NCBI RefSeq assembly: GCF_040045035.1
Contig: NZ_JBDZDS010000008.1
Coordinates: forward strand, 1 to 64,000
Length of the DNA: 64,000 nucleotides
Reading direction: 5' to 3'
Source of the DNA: Pseudaminobacter sp040045035
Lineage (GTDB): Bacteria > Pseudomonadota > Alphaproteobacteria > Rhizobiales > Rhizobiaceae
How positions within the stretch are numbered: position 1 is the stretch's first letter; every line of letters starts with the position of its first letter. The notes under the pieces were generated by a model, which made no database searches, had not been told where the DNA came from, and saw only the letters and a program-made list of their open reading frames with translations. Below are positions 26,544-36,032 of the stretch, piece after piece. The position numbers and the translations under genes were made by a program.

Positions 26544-27338
26544 ATGAAGAATACAACAGCCTCCCAAAAGTCCTGGCCCTCTCTCGCCGCGCAGGCGCGG
26601 GCGATGGCCTCCCGCCCGACCGGATCCGCCTCCGGCAGCCTGCATGCAATGGTGCTGAATCAGATCGGCCTCAGTATCGTCCGCGGCGAGTTCGCGCCGG
26701 GCGATCCGCTGCCCAATGCCGATGACTGGAGTGCCGCGCATGGGGTGAGCCGCACCGTCATGCGCGAGGTCACCAAGGTGCTTGCCGGCAAGGGCATGGT
26801 GGAATCGCGACCCAAGACCGGCACGCGGGTGCGTCCGCGCTCCGACTGGAATTTTCTCGACCCGGACGTACTTGCCTGGCGCTATTCCGGCACGATCGGC
26901 GGCGAGGACGTGCGCGAGCTGTTCGAGCTGCGCCGCGCGATCGAGCCGATGGCAGGCGCGCTGGCCGCCGAGCGCGCGACGCCCGCGCAGGTCGCCGAGC
27001 TGGAGGCGGTGCTGGCCGAGATGGAAAAGGTCGTCGACGACGGCGAGCGCTTTGCCGAGCCCGACCTTGTCTTCCACCAGGCCATATTGCGCATGACCGG
27101 CAACGAGCTGATCGGCTCCCTGGCGGCGCTGATCGAGACCGCGCTGCTGATGAGCTTTCGCCTGTCCAACGACAACCCGCAGGGCCAGCGGCACTCGATG
27201 CCGCTGCACCGCGAGGTCGCCAGCAACATCGCCGCGGGCAACGGGGAGGGCGCGCGCAAGGCGCTGCTCGCTCTGCTCGACCAGGCGGAAGAAGACGTTC
27301 GCCGGGCCATCGCGGCGCGGCGCGGCCAACACGAATAG
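26535..27338 (+). CDS. GntR-family (FadR/FCD-type) transcriptional regulator
   Basis: 267-residue regulator: an N-terminal winged helix (about residues 35-100, DDWSAAHGVSRTVMREVTKVLAGKG) and an all-helical FCD ligand domain (ELRRAIEPMAGALAAE ... DLVFHQAILRMTGNELI ... HREVASNIAAG), whose Asp and His residues bind a metal and carboxylate ligands. No good ribosome site marks the start; ATG 26535 and 26544 are both possible. It lies 14 bp before the dehydratase gene and faces the Pot-type operon, so it may control both. A sugar-acid effector is likely from context. Confidence 0.87.
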   Translation: MNNMKNTTASQKSWPSLAAQARAMASRPTGSASGSLHAMVLNQIGLSIVRGEFAPGDPLPNADDWSAAHGVSRTVMREVTKVLAGKGMVESRPKTGTRVRPRSDWNFLDPDVLAWRYSGTIGGEDVRELFELRRAIEPMAGALAAERATPAQVAELEAVLAEMEKVVDDGERFAEPDLVFHQAILRMTGNELIGSLAALIETALLMSFRLSNDNPQGQRHSMPLHREVASNIAAGNGEGARKALLALLDQAEEDVRRAIAARRGQHE

Positions 27339-27352
27339 CGACGGGGGCGGGC

Positions 27353-29080
27353 ATGTCGGAGCGAAGGAAGTTGCGGTCGGCCGCCTGGTTCGGGGGAGCC
27401 GGCAAGAACGCCTTCATGTACCGCAGCTGGATGAAAAACCAGGGCCTGCCCGACGACATGTTCGACGGCCGGCCGGTGATCGGCATCTGCAACACCTGGT
27501 CCGAGCTGACGCCGTGTAATGCCCATCTGCGCAACCTGGCGGACCATGTGAAGCGCGGGGTCTATGAGGCCGGCGGCATGCCGGTCGAGTTTCCGGTGAT
27601 GTCGCTCGGTGAATCCAACATGCGGCCGACGGCCATGCTGTTCCGCAACCTCGCCAGCATGGATGTCGAGGAATCGATCCGCAGCAATCCGATCGACGGC
27701 GTCATCCTTCTGGTCGGCTGCGACAAGACCACGCCCGCGCTGCTTATGGGGGCCGCTAGCTGCAACCTGCCCACCATCGCGGTGTCCGGCGGGCCGATGC
27801 TCAATGGCAATTTCCGCGGCCAGACCATCGGCTCGGGCACGCATGTGTGGAAATTCCACGAGGAGGTGAAGGCCGGCCGTATGTCGGTCGAGGACTTTCT
27901 CGCCGCCGAGCAGGGACAGAGCCGGTCGGCCGGCAGCTGCATGACGATGGGCACCGCCTCGACCATGGCCAGCATGGTGGAGGCGCTCGGCATCGGCCTG
28001 CCGGACAATGCGGCGATCCCCGCGGTGGATTCCCGGCGCGGCGTGCTGGCGCAACTGGCCGGCCGGCGCATCGTCGAGTTGGTCGAGCAGGACGTGCCGA
28101 TGTCACGCATCCTGACGCATGCCGCCTTCGAGAACGCCATCCGCGTCAACGGCGCCATAGGCGGCTCCACCAACGCCGTGATCCATCTGATCGCCATTGC
28201 GCGCCGCATCGGCGTCGATCTCGACCTCGGGGACTGGGACCGGCTTGGCCGCGACGTGCCCACCATAGTCGACCTGATGCCCTCGGGGCGCTTCCTCATG
28301 GAAGATTTTTACTATGCGGGAGGCCTACGCACCGTCATGCGCATGCTCGACGAGGCGGGGCTGCTCAACCGCGATGCCGAAACGGTTGCCGGCGGTACCA
28401 TCGCCGAGATCGTGAAGGACGCGCCGAACTACAACACCGAGGTGATCCGCCCGCTCGACCGCCCGCTCACGGAAAATGGCGGCATCGCCGTGTTGCGCGG
28501 CAATCTCGCGCCCGATGGCGCCGTGATAAAACCCTCGGCGGCGACGCCGAAGCTGATGCAGCATCGCGGCCGCGCCGTGGTGTTCGAGAGCATCGAGGAT
28601 TACCACGCCCGCATCGACGACCCGGAGCTCGACATCGACGCCGACTGCGTGATGGTGCTCAAGAACTGCGGGCCGCGCGGCTATCCCGGCATGGCGGAGG
28701 TGGGCAACATGGCGCTGCCCGCCAAGCTGTTGAAGCAGGGCGTTTCCGACATGGTGCGGATCTCCGACGCCCGCATGAGCGGCACCGCCTACGGCACCGT
28801 CGTGCTGCATACCGCGCCGGAGGCCGCGAGCGGCGGAACGCTGGCCCTGGTTCAAGACGGGGACATGATCGAGCTCGATGTTGCCGGCCGGAGGCTCGAA
28901 CTGCTGGTCGACGATCACGAGCTCGCCGCGCGCCGGAAGGCCTGGTCAGCCCCCCCTGTGCCTTCCGGCGGCGGTTATCAAAGCCTGTTCGTCGAGCGGG
29001 TGCTGCAGGCCGACCAGGGCTGCGACTTCGACTTCCTTGTTGGCCGGCGCGATGCCGGCATCCCCCGCCACTCCCATTGA
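27353..29080 (+). CDS. IlvD/Edd-family dehydratase (sugar-acid dehydratase, arabinonate/xylonate type)
   Basis: Iron-sulfur, Mg2+-dependent dehydratase that removes water from an aldonate to give a 2-keto-3-deoxy acid. The 575-residue protein shows cluster-binding cysteines in ICNTW (near 45), VGCDKTTP (near 121) and AGSCMTMGTAST (near 193), plus the NGAIGGSTNAVIHL active-site stretch (near 264). Length and the SERRKLRSAAWFGG start fit the pentonate/hexonate group better than biosynthetic IlvD. GGGGCGG lies before ATG 27353. Its neighbours, an SDR and an AraD1/GguC-like protein, support a non-phosphorylative sugar pathway. Confidence 0.87.
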   Translation: MSERRKLRSAAWFGGAGKNAFMYRSWMKNQGLPDDMFDGRPVIGICNTWSELTPCNAHLRNLADHVKRGVYEAGGMPVEFPVMSLGESNMRPTAMLFRNLASMDVEESIRSNPIDGVILLVGCDKTTPALLMGAASCNLPTIAVSGGPMLNGNFRGQTIGSGTHVWKFHEEVKAGRMSVEDFLAAEQGQSRSAGSCMTMGTASTMASMVEALGIGLPDNAAIPAVDSRRGVLAQLAGRRIVELVEQDVPMSRILTHAAFENAIRVNGAIGGSTNAVIHLIAIARRIGVDLDLGDWDRLGRDVPTIVDLMPSGRFLMEDFYYAGGLRTVMRMLDEAGLLNRDAETVAGGTIAEIVKDAPNYNTEVIRPLDRPLTENGGIAVLRGNLAPDGAVIKPSAATPKLMQHRGRAVVFESIEDYHARIDDPELDIDADCVMVLKNCGPRGYPGMAEVGNMALPAKLLKQGVSDMVRISDARMSGTAYGTVVLHTAPEAASGGTLALVQDGDMIELDVAGRRLELLVDDHELAARRKAWSAPPVPSGGGYQSLFVERVLQADQGCDFDFLVGRRDAGIPRHSH

Positions 29081-29088
29081 GGTCGATC

Positions 29089-29868
29089 ATGATGGGCGAA
29101 ATCGAAAACGGCGCGACCTATCCGAGCCTCAAGGACCGCAGCGTGTTCATCACCGGCGGCGGCAGCGGCATCGGCGAAAGCCTGGTCGAACATTTTTGCG
29201 CGCAGGGCAGCCGCGTCGCCTTCGTCGACATTGCCGAGGAGCCGTCGCGGCGGCTGGTGGGGCGCATCCGCGGCAAGGGCGATCCGGCACCGCATTTCAT
29301 TCCCTGCGATCTGCGCGACATCGAAAGCCTGCGCAAAGCCATCGCCGAGGCGGCCGAGCGCAATGGCCCGATCCGCGTGCTCTGCAACAATGCAGGCAAT
29401 GACGACCGGCACCGGACCGAGGATGTCAGCGTCGACTATTGGGACGACCGCATGGCGGTCAATGTGCGGCACCAGTTCTTCGCCGCGCAGGCTGTCCGCC
29501 CGCACATGAAGGCGGCGGGCGGCGGCTCGATAATCAATTTCGGCTCCATCACCTGGATGGTCGGCGATGCCGATTGCCCGGCCTATGTCACCTCCAAGGC
29601 GGCGATCACCGGCATGACGCGCGCGCTGGCGCGCGAGTTCGGCCCCGAACGCATCCGCGTCAACTGCATGATCCCCGGCTGGGTGATGACCGAGCGCCAG
29701 GTCCACCTCTGGCTCAACCCGGAGGGCGAACGCCAGATCGCGGAGCGCCAGTGCCTGCCCGACCGCCTCCATGCGCCCGACATTGCGCGCATGGCGCTGT
29801 TCCTGGGGGCCGACGACAGCCGCATGTGCTCGTCCCAGCAGTTCATCGTTGATGGGGGCTGGGTGTGA
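29089..29868 (+). CDS. Short-chain dehydrogenase/reductase
   Basis: 259-residue Rossmann-fold oxidoreductase with the cofactor motif TGGGSGIGE (near 25), CNNAGN (near 98), the catalytic Ser (FGSITW), Tyr and Lys of YVTSK (near 165-169), and the usual C-terminal IVDGGWV. It probably oxidises the sugar that feeds the dehydratase, or a later intermediate. ATG 29089 is followed by a second ATG; both are possible. It lies 8 bases after the dehydratase gene. Confidence 0.88.
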   Translation: MMGEIENGATYPSLKDRSVFITGGGSGIGESLVEHFCAQGSRVAFVDIAEEPSRRLVGRIRGKGDPAPHFIPCDLRDIESLRKAIAEAAERNGPIRVLCNNAGNDDRHRTEDVSVDYWDDRMAVNVRHQFFAAQAVRPHMKAAGGGSIINFGSITWMVGDADCPAYVTSKAAITGMTRALAREFGPERIRVNCMIPGWVMTERQVHLWLNPEGERQIAERQCLPDRLHAPDIARMALFLGADDSRMCSSQQFIVDGGWV

Positions 29869-29893
29869 CCGACTTCAAAACGACAGGGGGAAT

Positions 29894-30895
29894 ATGATGC
29901 GTCTCGTTCAATACACCGATGCCGCAGGCAGCCGCGCGGTCGGCCTGGTCGCCGAGGATGGAAACCATCTCCGCCGGCTCGCCGGCGTGTCGACGGTTTT
30001 GGACCTCGCCAATCGCGCCGTCGAAACCGGCACCCCGCTGGGCGAGCTTGCGCGTGCGGCGGCGACGGAAGAGCGCGTCGACTACGATGCGCTTCTGAGC
30101 GCTGGTCAGGTTCTGCCGCCGCTCGATCATCCCGAGCCCAGCCGCATGCTGGTGACGGGCACGGGGCTCACCCACATCGGAAGTGCTGCGGCCCGCAACA
30201 AGATGCATCAGCTGACCCATGGCGACGATGCCGACGAGTCCGACTCGATGAAGATCTTCAAGATGGGCATCGCCGGCGGCAAGCCCGCGGTCGGCCAGCT
30301 CGGCGTGCAACCGGAATGGTTCTTCAAGGGCGTGGGCACTTGCGTCGTGCGCCCGGGTGCCGCCCTGCCGCTGCCTGCCTTCGCGCTCGCCGGCGCCGAG
30401 GAGGCGGAGATCGTCGGCCTCTATCTCGTCGGGCCGGACGGGGCGCCGTTCCGCATCGGCTATGCGCTGGGCAACGAGTATTCCGACCACGTGACCGAGG
30501 CCAAGAACTACCTCTACCTGGCGCACTCCAAGTTGCGATCGTGCTCGTTCGGCCCCGAACTGCTGATTGGCGAGCTGCCGGAGGAGGTGCGCGGCACCTC
30601 GCGTATCCGCCGCGATGGCGCGGTGGTGTGGGAAGAAGAATTCCTCTCGGGCGAAAAGCACATGTCGCATTCCATCGCCAATCTCGAGCACTATCACTTC
30701 CGCTATCCCATGCATCGCCGGCCCGGCGACCTGCACGCCTATTTCTTCGGCGCCGCCGTCATGAGCTTTGCCTCGGGCGTGGCGACCCAAGGCGGCGACG
30801 AATTCGAAGTGCATGCGCCGGTGTTCGGAAAGCCGCTGCGCAACAGGATGGAGCAGGTGGTCGACGAGGGACTTGTGGCCGTCAGGGCGCTCTGA
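29894..30895 (+). CDS. AraD1/GguC-family (fumarylacetoacetase-like) protein
   Basis: 333-residue protein resembling AraD1/GguC of rhizobia, a branch of the fumarylacetoacetate-hydrolase superfamily that handles 2-keto-3-deoxy sugar acids. Supporting segments are VTGTGLTHIGSAAARNKMH, QPEWFFKGVGTCVV, AEEAEIVGLYLV (metal Glu pair) and YALGNEYSDH. With the dehydratase and SDR it would complete sugar oxidation toward a keto-glutarate semialdehyde; that route is inferred from family knowledge. Two adjacent ATG codons (29894, 29897) can start it, with CAGGGGG a few bases upstream. Confidence 0.82.
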   Translation: MMRLVQYTDAAGSRAVGLVAEDGNHLRRLAGVSTVLDLANRAVETGTPLGELARAAATEERVDYDALLSAGQVLPPLDHPEPSRMLVTGTGLTHIGSAAARNKMHQLTHGDDADESDSMKIFKMGIAGGKPAVGQLGVQPEWFFKGVGTCVVRPGAALPLPAFALAGAEEAEIVGLYLVGPDGAPFRIGYALGNEYSDHVTEAKNYLYLAHSKLRSCSFGPELLIGELPEEVRGTSRIRRDGAVVWEEEFLSGEKHMSHSIANLEHYHFRYPMHRRPGDLHAYFFGAAVMSFASGVATQGGDEFEVHAPVFGKPLRNRMEQVVDEGLVAVRAL

Positions 30896-31097
30896 AAGGG
30901 CACGCTGAACAACCGTGCGGGGGATTTTTCCGCCCGGTGGCGAGCTCCCTGTCGGGTGGCCTCTGATGCAAACCGAGTGGACATCCTTGCAGGCGAGGGT
31001 ACGTTACCCCTAACGATCCGATGTCCGTGCCTGTTCATGCAGACAGGCCGGACAATTCCGTTTATTTGCCCACTTTCCCTTGCACGGCCAATCCCCA

Positions 31098-31116
31098 GCC
31101 CCCAATAATAGGGGGC
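31098..31116. other. Small hairpin in the mrp leader region
   Basis: GCCCCC (31098-31103) pairs with GGGGGC (31111-31116) around an AATAATA loop, 43 bases before the mrpA start. No T-run follows. It could influence mrp expression or end transcription from upstream. The remainder of the 264-bp gap before mrpA shows no recognisable element. Confidence 0.35.
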
Positions 31117-31159
31117 GGCAGCGCCGTGCGATTTGGATTCGAAACTACCTTGGGGGCAG

Positions 31160-34081
31160 ATGAACGACGGCGTACTACTTATCTTGATTGTCGTTCTTCC
31201 CTTTATCGGAAGCGTTCTAGCAGCCACATTTCGTCCCAATGCGCGAAATTCCGAGGCTTGGCTGGCCGGAGGCGTTGCGCTTGCGTGCCTGATCCTGGCT
31301 GTGACCGCCTATCCGGCGATCGTCGAGCGCGGGGCGATCCGCAGCGAAATCGAATGGCTGCCGACGCTCGGTCTCAATTTCACGCTGCGCATGGACGGCT
31401 TTGCCTGGCTGTTCAGCGTCCTGGTGAGCGGCTTCGGCTTCCTGGTCGTGCTCTATGCGCGCTACTACATGTCGCCGCACGATCCCGTTCCCAGGTTCTT
31501 CGCATTCCTGCTCGCCTTCATGGGTGCCATGCTCGGCATGGTGATCTCGGGTAATCTCGTGCTGCTGGTCATCTTCTGGGAGCTGACCAGCATCTTCTCC
31601 TTCCTGCTGATCGGCTATTGGCACCATAATGCCGGCGCGCGCGACGGCGCCCGAATGGCCCTCACCATAACCGGCATCGGCGGCCTCGGGCTTCTGGTCG
31701 GGGTACTGTTGATAGGGCACATCGTCGGCAGCTACGATCTCGACCGCGTTCTCGCTGCAGGCGACCAGATCCGCTCGCACCATCTCTACGTGCCGGTACT
31801 GATCCTCATCCTGCTGGGCACGCTTACGAAAAGCGCGCAGTTTCCGTTCCATTTCTGGCTGCCCAATGCGATGGCCGCGCCGACGCCGGTGTCGGCCTAT
31901 CTGCATTCGGCGACCATGGTGAAAGCGGGCGTCTTTCTCATGGCGCGGCTTTGGCCGGTGCTGTCGGGAACGCCCGAATGGTTCTGGATCGTCGGCTTTG
32001 CCGGCATGGCGTCGCTGCTGATCGGCGCGTTCTTCGCGATCTTCCAGCACGACCTCAAGGGCCTGCTGGCTTATTCCACGATCAGCCATCTCGGCCTGAT
32101 CACCATGCTGCTCAGCCTCGGCAGTCCGCTCGGTGCCGTCGCCGCGATCTTCCACATGATGAACCATGCCACCTTCAAGGCTTCGCTGTTCATGGCTGCC
32201 GGCATCATCGACCACGAGACCGGCACGCGCGACATGCGGCGGCTGAGCGGGCTTTTCCGCTACATGCCGATCACCGCCACGCTGGCGATGGTGGCGAGCG
32301 CGGCGATGGCTGGCGTGCCGCTGCTCAACGGTTTCCTCTCCAAGGAGATGTTCTTCGCCGAAGCTATCGAGACGCATGCCAAGTCCGTCCTCGATACTTC
32401 GGCACCCTATGTCGCGGTGCTGGCCAGCGCCTTTGCCGTGACCTATTCGCTGCGCTTCATCCATACGGTGTTCTTCGGACCGAAGCCGACCGGCCTTGAG
32501 CGCCAGCCGCACGAGCCGCCGTTCTGGATGCGCTTTCCCATCCAGTTCCTCGTGCTTGCCTGTCTTGTCGTGGGCACCATTCCGGCGCTGACGGTCGGGC
32601 CGTTCCTGCACACGGCCGTCACCTCCGTCCTCGGCCCGAACACGCCTACCTACAGCCTTGCGGTCTGGCACGGCTTCACGCTTCCGCTGCTGATGAGCGC
32701 CGTCGCCCTCGTCGCCGGCGTGGTGCTCTATCTGCTGCTGAACGACTACCTCAACCGCAGCGAGGAGGGGCCGCCGTTCATTCGCCGTCTGCAAGCCCAG
32801 CGCATCTTCGAACGCGTGCTGGTCGTGCTTTCGTGGAAGTGGGCCAGGTCCATCGAGGCCAGGTTGGGCACGCGCCGGCTCCAGCCGCAGCTTCGTCTGC
32901 TGGTGGTGGCCGCATTCACCGCCGCGCTGCTGCCAATCTCTTTCAAAGGTCTGTCGCTGACCGGTGTGCGGCTCACCGAGATCGACCCGGTCTTCGTGCT
33001 GATATGGGTGAGCGGCATCTGCTGTGCGGTGGGCGCGGCATACCAGGCCAAATATCACCGGCTGGCCGCCCTCATCCTGCTGGGCGGAGCGGGTCTTGCC
33101 ACCTGCATCACCTTTGCCTGGTTTTCCGCGCCCGATCTGGCGCTTACACAGCTTCTCGTGGAGATCGTCACCACGGTGCTGCTTCTGCTCGGACTGCGCT
33201 GGCTGCCGAAGCGCATCGAAGAGGATGGCCCGAAGACGGTTGCGCTCGGCACGCGTTATCGCCGTGTTCGCGATTTTGCGATCGCCGTGGCCGCGGGCGG
33301 AGGCGTGGGCCTGCTGGCCTTCGTCGCGATGACAAGTCCCGTTCCGCTCGACACGGTCGCCAGCTACTACCTGGAGAAGGCCTATGTCGAGGGCGGCGGC
33401 AAGAACGTCGTCAACGTCATTCTCGTCGATTTCCGTGGGTTCGACACGCTGGGCGAAGTCACCGTCCTGGCGGTCGTGGCGCTGACGGTCTTTGCGCTGC
33501 TCCGCCGCTTCCGGCCTGCTGCCGACAGCATCGCTGTGCCGGACCAGCAGCGGATGCAGAACGACTTCGACGAGGCCGAGCCGGACCGCAAAGTGGGTGA
33601 CACGATCGCCGACTACCTGCTGGTGCCGGCCGTCATCATGCAATGGGCCTTCCCCGTGATCATCGTGCTGGCAACCTATCTGTTCTTGCGCGGCCATGAC
33701 CTGCCGGGCGGTGGCTTCGTTGCCGGGATCGCGATGGCTGCCGCCTTCATCCTGCAATACATGGCGGCAGGCACCAGATGGGTCGAGGAGCGGCTGCGCA
33801 TCTTGCCGGTCAGCTGGATCGGACTTGGGCTTCTTCTGTCGGCACTCACCGGCATGGGAGCCTGGCTGTTCGGCTATCCCTTCCTGACCACCTACTCGCA
33901 ATATGTGGATCTGCCGACCGTGGGGGCGACACCGCTGGCGACGGCGCTGCTGTTCGATCTCGGCGTGCTGAGCATCGTCGTCGGCGCCACGGTCCTGATG
34001 CTGATCGCGCTCGCGCACCAGTCCACGCGCGGCCTGCGTTCGGCTCGCGTGGCTGCCGAAGCGGAACAGGAGGAGGCGTAA
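31160..34081 (+). CDS. mrpA: Mrp/Pha Na+(K+)/H+ antiporter subunit A with fused subunit B
   Basis: Largest subunit of the hetero-oligomeric cation/proton antiporter used for pH and Na+/K+ balance. The 973-residue protein has NuoL-like proton-channel helices (GNLVLLVIFWELTSIFSFLL near 130; LTKSAQFPFHFWLPNAMAAPTPVSAYLHSATM region) and ends with an MrpB-like domain (YLFLRGHDLPGGGFVAGI near 850), so A and B are fused as in rhizobial PhaA. ATG 31160 has TGGGGGC upstream. The stop overlaps mrpC as TAATG. First gene of a six-gene operon. Confidence 0.93.
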   Translation: MNDGVLLILIVVLPFIGSVLAATFRPNARNSEAWLAGGVALACLILAVTAYPAIVERGAIRSEIEWLPTLGLNFTLRMDGFAWLFSVLVSGFGFLVVLYARYYMSPHDPVPRFFAFLLAFMGAMLGMVISGNLVLLVIFWELTSIFSFLLIGYWHHNAGARDGARMALTITGIGGLGLLVGVLLIGHIVGSYDLDRVLAAGDQIRSHHLYVPVLILILLGTLTKSAQFPFHFWLPNAMAAPTPVSAYLHSATMVKAGVFLMARLWPVLSGTPEWFWIVGFAGMASLLIGAFFAIFQHDLKGLLAYSTISHLGLITMLLSLGSPLGAVAAIFHMMNHATFKASLFMAAGIIDHETGTRDMRRLSGLFRYMPITATLAMVASAAMAGVPLLNGFLSKEMFFAEAIETHAKSVLDTSAPYVAVLASAFAVTYSLRFIHTVFFGPKPTGLERQPHEPPFWMRFPIQFLVLACLVVGTIPALTVGPFLHTAVTSVLGPNTPTYSLAVWHGFTLPLLMSAVALVAGVVLYLLLNDYLNRSEEGPPFIRRLQAQRIFERVLVVLSWKWARSIEARLGTRRLQPQLRLLVVAAFTAALLPISFKGLSLTGVRLTEIDPVFVLIWVSGICCAVGAAYQAKYHRLAALILLGGAGLATCITFAWFSAPDLALTQLLVEIVTTVLLLLGLRWLPKRIEEDGPKTVALGTRYRRVRDFAIAVAAGGGVGLLAFVAMTSPVPLDTVASYYLEKAYVEGGGKNVVNVILVDFRGFDTLGEVTVLAVVALTVFALLRRFRPAADSIAVPDQQRMQNDFDEAEPDRKVGDTIADYLLVPAVIMQWAFPVIIVLATYLFLRGHDLPGGGFVAGIAMAAAFILQYMAAGTRWVEERLRILPVSWIGLGLLLSALTGMGAWLFGYPFLTTYSQYVDLPTVGATPLATALLFDLGVLSIVVGATVLMLIALAHQSTRGLRSARVAAEAEQEEA

Positions 34082-34419
34082 TGGAACTCGTCCTGTCCAT
34101 CAGCATCGCCACCCTGGCAGGTTCCGGCGTCTGGCTTCTGCTCAGGCCGCGAACCTATCAGGTGATCGTCGGCCTCTCGCTGATTTCCTATGCAGTCAAT
34201 CTGTTCATCTTCAGCATGGGGCGGCTGCGCCATGATGCTGCGCCGGTGCTGAGCGGGCAAACCGGCAGCCTGGCGGATTACGCCGACCCTGTGCCGCAGG
34301 CGCTGGTGCTGACGGCGATCGTCATCGGCTTTGCCACGACGGCGCTGTTCCTGGTGGTTCTGCTCGCCTCCCGCGGATTGACCGGCACCGACCACGTCGA
34401 CGGAAGGGAACCGGAATGA
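34081..34419 (+). CDS. mrpC: Mrp antiporter subunit C
   Basis: 112-residue NuoK-like membrane subunit with three hydrophobic segments (LVLSISIATLAGSGVWLLL; YQVIVGLSLISYAVNLFIF; PQALVLTAIVIGFATTALFL). AGGAGG just before the ATG lies inside the end of mrpA, and the start shares a base with the mrpA stop, so translation is coupled. It overlaps mrpD by four bases. Confidence 0.92.
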   Translation: MELVLSISIATLAGSGVWLLLRPRTYQVIVGLSLISYAVNLFIFSMGRLRHDAAPVLSGQTGSLADYADPVPQALVLTAIVIGFATTALFLVVLLASRGLTGTDHVDGREPE

Positions 34420-36032
34420 CGGGCTGGTCTCACCATCTGATCATCGCGCCCGTGCTGCTGCCGCTGGCGGCTGGCGCGCTGCTCATGCTGTATGACGAGC
34501 GCAGGCATTTCCTGAAGGCGACGATCAACCTCGCCTCGACCTTCGCGCTGGTCCTCATCTCGATCAGGCTGGCCCAGGTCGCCGACACCTCGGCTACGAG
34601 CGTCTACCTGCTCGGCAACTGGCCCGCGCCGTTCGGCATCGTGCTGGTTCTGGACCGGCTGTCGGCGCTGATGCTGGTGCTGACCAGCCTTCTCGCCTCG
34701 GCCGCGCTGGTGTTCGCCCTTTCGCGCTGGCACAAGGCCGGCGCGCATTTCCACACGCTTTTCCAGTTCCTGCTGATGGGCTTGAACGGCGCGTTCCTGA
34801 CCGGCGATCTGTTCAATCTCTTCGTCTTCTTCGAGGTGATGCTGGCAGCCTCGTACGGGCTGGTGTTGCATGGGTCCGGTCCGCTGCGCGTCAAGGCCGG
34901 GCTGCACTACATTGCCATCAACCTCGCCGCCTCCTTCCTGTTCCTGATCGGTGTCAGCCTGATCTACGGCGTGACGGGCACCCTGAACATGGCCGATCTG
35001 GCGGTGCGCATCGCCGGTCTGCCCGCAAGCGACCGCATGCTGCTCGAGATCGGGGCCGCGGTCCTGGGCGTCGCCTTTCTGGTGAAGGCCGGCATGTGGC
35101 CGCTCAGCTACTGGCTGCCGAACGCATACTCGGTGGCGGCCGCGCCGGTTGCGGCGGTCTTCGCCCTGTTGAGCAAGGTGGGGATCTATGTCCTGCTGCG
35201 CTTGTCGCTGCTGATGTTCGGGGCGCATGCGGGAAGTTCCGTCGACTTCGGCAGCGGCGTGCTGATCGTCGGCGGCATGGCGACGATCGCGTTTGGCATG
35301 ATCGGTGTCACCGCCTCCCAGGCGCTGGGACGCCTGGCGAGCTACAGCGTTCTTGTGTCATCGGGAACCTTGCTTGCCGCCATAGGCATGTCGGATGTGG
35401 GCGTCACCGCCGGCGCGCTGTTTTATCTGGTGAGCTCAACGATCGCCGTCGGGGCGCTCTTCCTGCTGATCGAGTTGATCGAGCGCGGCCAGAACCCCGC
35501 CGCCGACATCCTTGCCGTCACGGCCGAGGCCTTCGGCGACGAGGACGAGGAAGCGGCGGAGGACCAGGTGGGCGTGGCGTTTCCGGGAACGCTGGCGATC
35601 CTGGGCGTGTGCTTTGCAATCTGCGGCCTGCTTCTTGCGGGGCTGCCGCCTTTGTCGGGCTTCATCGCCAAGTTCGCGCTGCTTGCCGCCGCGCTCAATT
35701 CCGGGGCCGGTGCCGAAAGCGGCATCCCTGCGGCGGCATGGGTCTACACCGCGCTGCTGATACTCTCGGGTCTTGCCGCGCTTCTGTCGATGCTGCGGTT
35801 CGGCATTCGCACCTTCTGGGCACCGATCGAGGCCGTGGTGCCACGCGTTTCCCTGAGCGAGATCGTGCCGGTCGTGTTCCTGCTGCTGCTCACATTGGGG
35901 CTGACGATCCAGGGCGGACCGGTGATGCGCTACATGGAAGACACGGCCCGCTCGCTCCACTCCCCGCAGCAATATGTCGACGACGTGCTGGCCGCCCCGC
36001 GATTCCAGCCGCAAGGAGCTAAGGCCGAATGA
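34416..36032 (+). CDS. mrpD: Mrp antiporter subunit D
   Basis: 538-residue NuoN/NuoM-like membrane subunit with about fourteen helices. Conserved regions include GDLFNLFVFFEVMLAASYGL (the membrane Glu near 145 is part of the proton path) and KAGMWPLSYWLPNAYSVAAAP (near 223). It overlaps both neighbours by four bases. Paired with MrpA it should form the ion-translocating core. Confidence 0.93.
   Translation: MTGWSHHLIIAPVLLPLAAGALLMLYDERRHFLKATINLASTFALVLISIRLAQVADTSATSVYLLGNWPAPFGIVLVLDRLSALMLVLTSLLASAALVFALSRWHKAGAHFHTLFQFLLMGLNGAFLTGDLFNLFVFFEVMLAASYGLVLHGSGPLRVKAGLHYIAINLAASFLFLIGVSLIYGVTGTLNMADLAVRIAGLPASDRMLLEIGAAVLGVAFLVKAGMWPLSYWLPNAYSVAAAPVAAVFALLSKVGIYVLLRLSLLMFGAHAGSSVDFGSGVLIVGGMATIAFGMIGVTASQALGRLASYSVLVSSGTLLAAIGMSDVGVTAGALFYLVSSTIAVGALFLLIELIERGQNPAADILAVTAEAFGDEDEEAAEDQVGVAFPGTLAILGVCFAICGLLLAGLPPLSGFIAKFALLAAALNSGAGAESGIPAAAWVYTALLILSGLAALLSMLRFGIRTFWAPIEAVVPRVSLSEIVPVVFLLLLTLGLTIQGGPVMRYMEDTARSLHSPQQYVDDVLAAPRFQPQGAKAE

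Noticed and set aside
31217..34018. A 933-codon minus-strand frame opposite mrpA
   Set aside because: Lies entirely opposite the clear MrpA coding region; product is rich in Gln, His, Arg and Asp with no motif.
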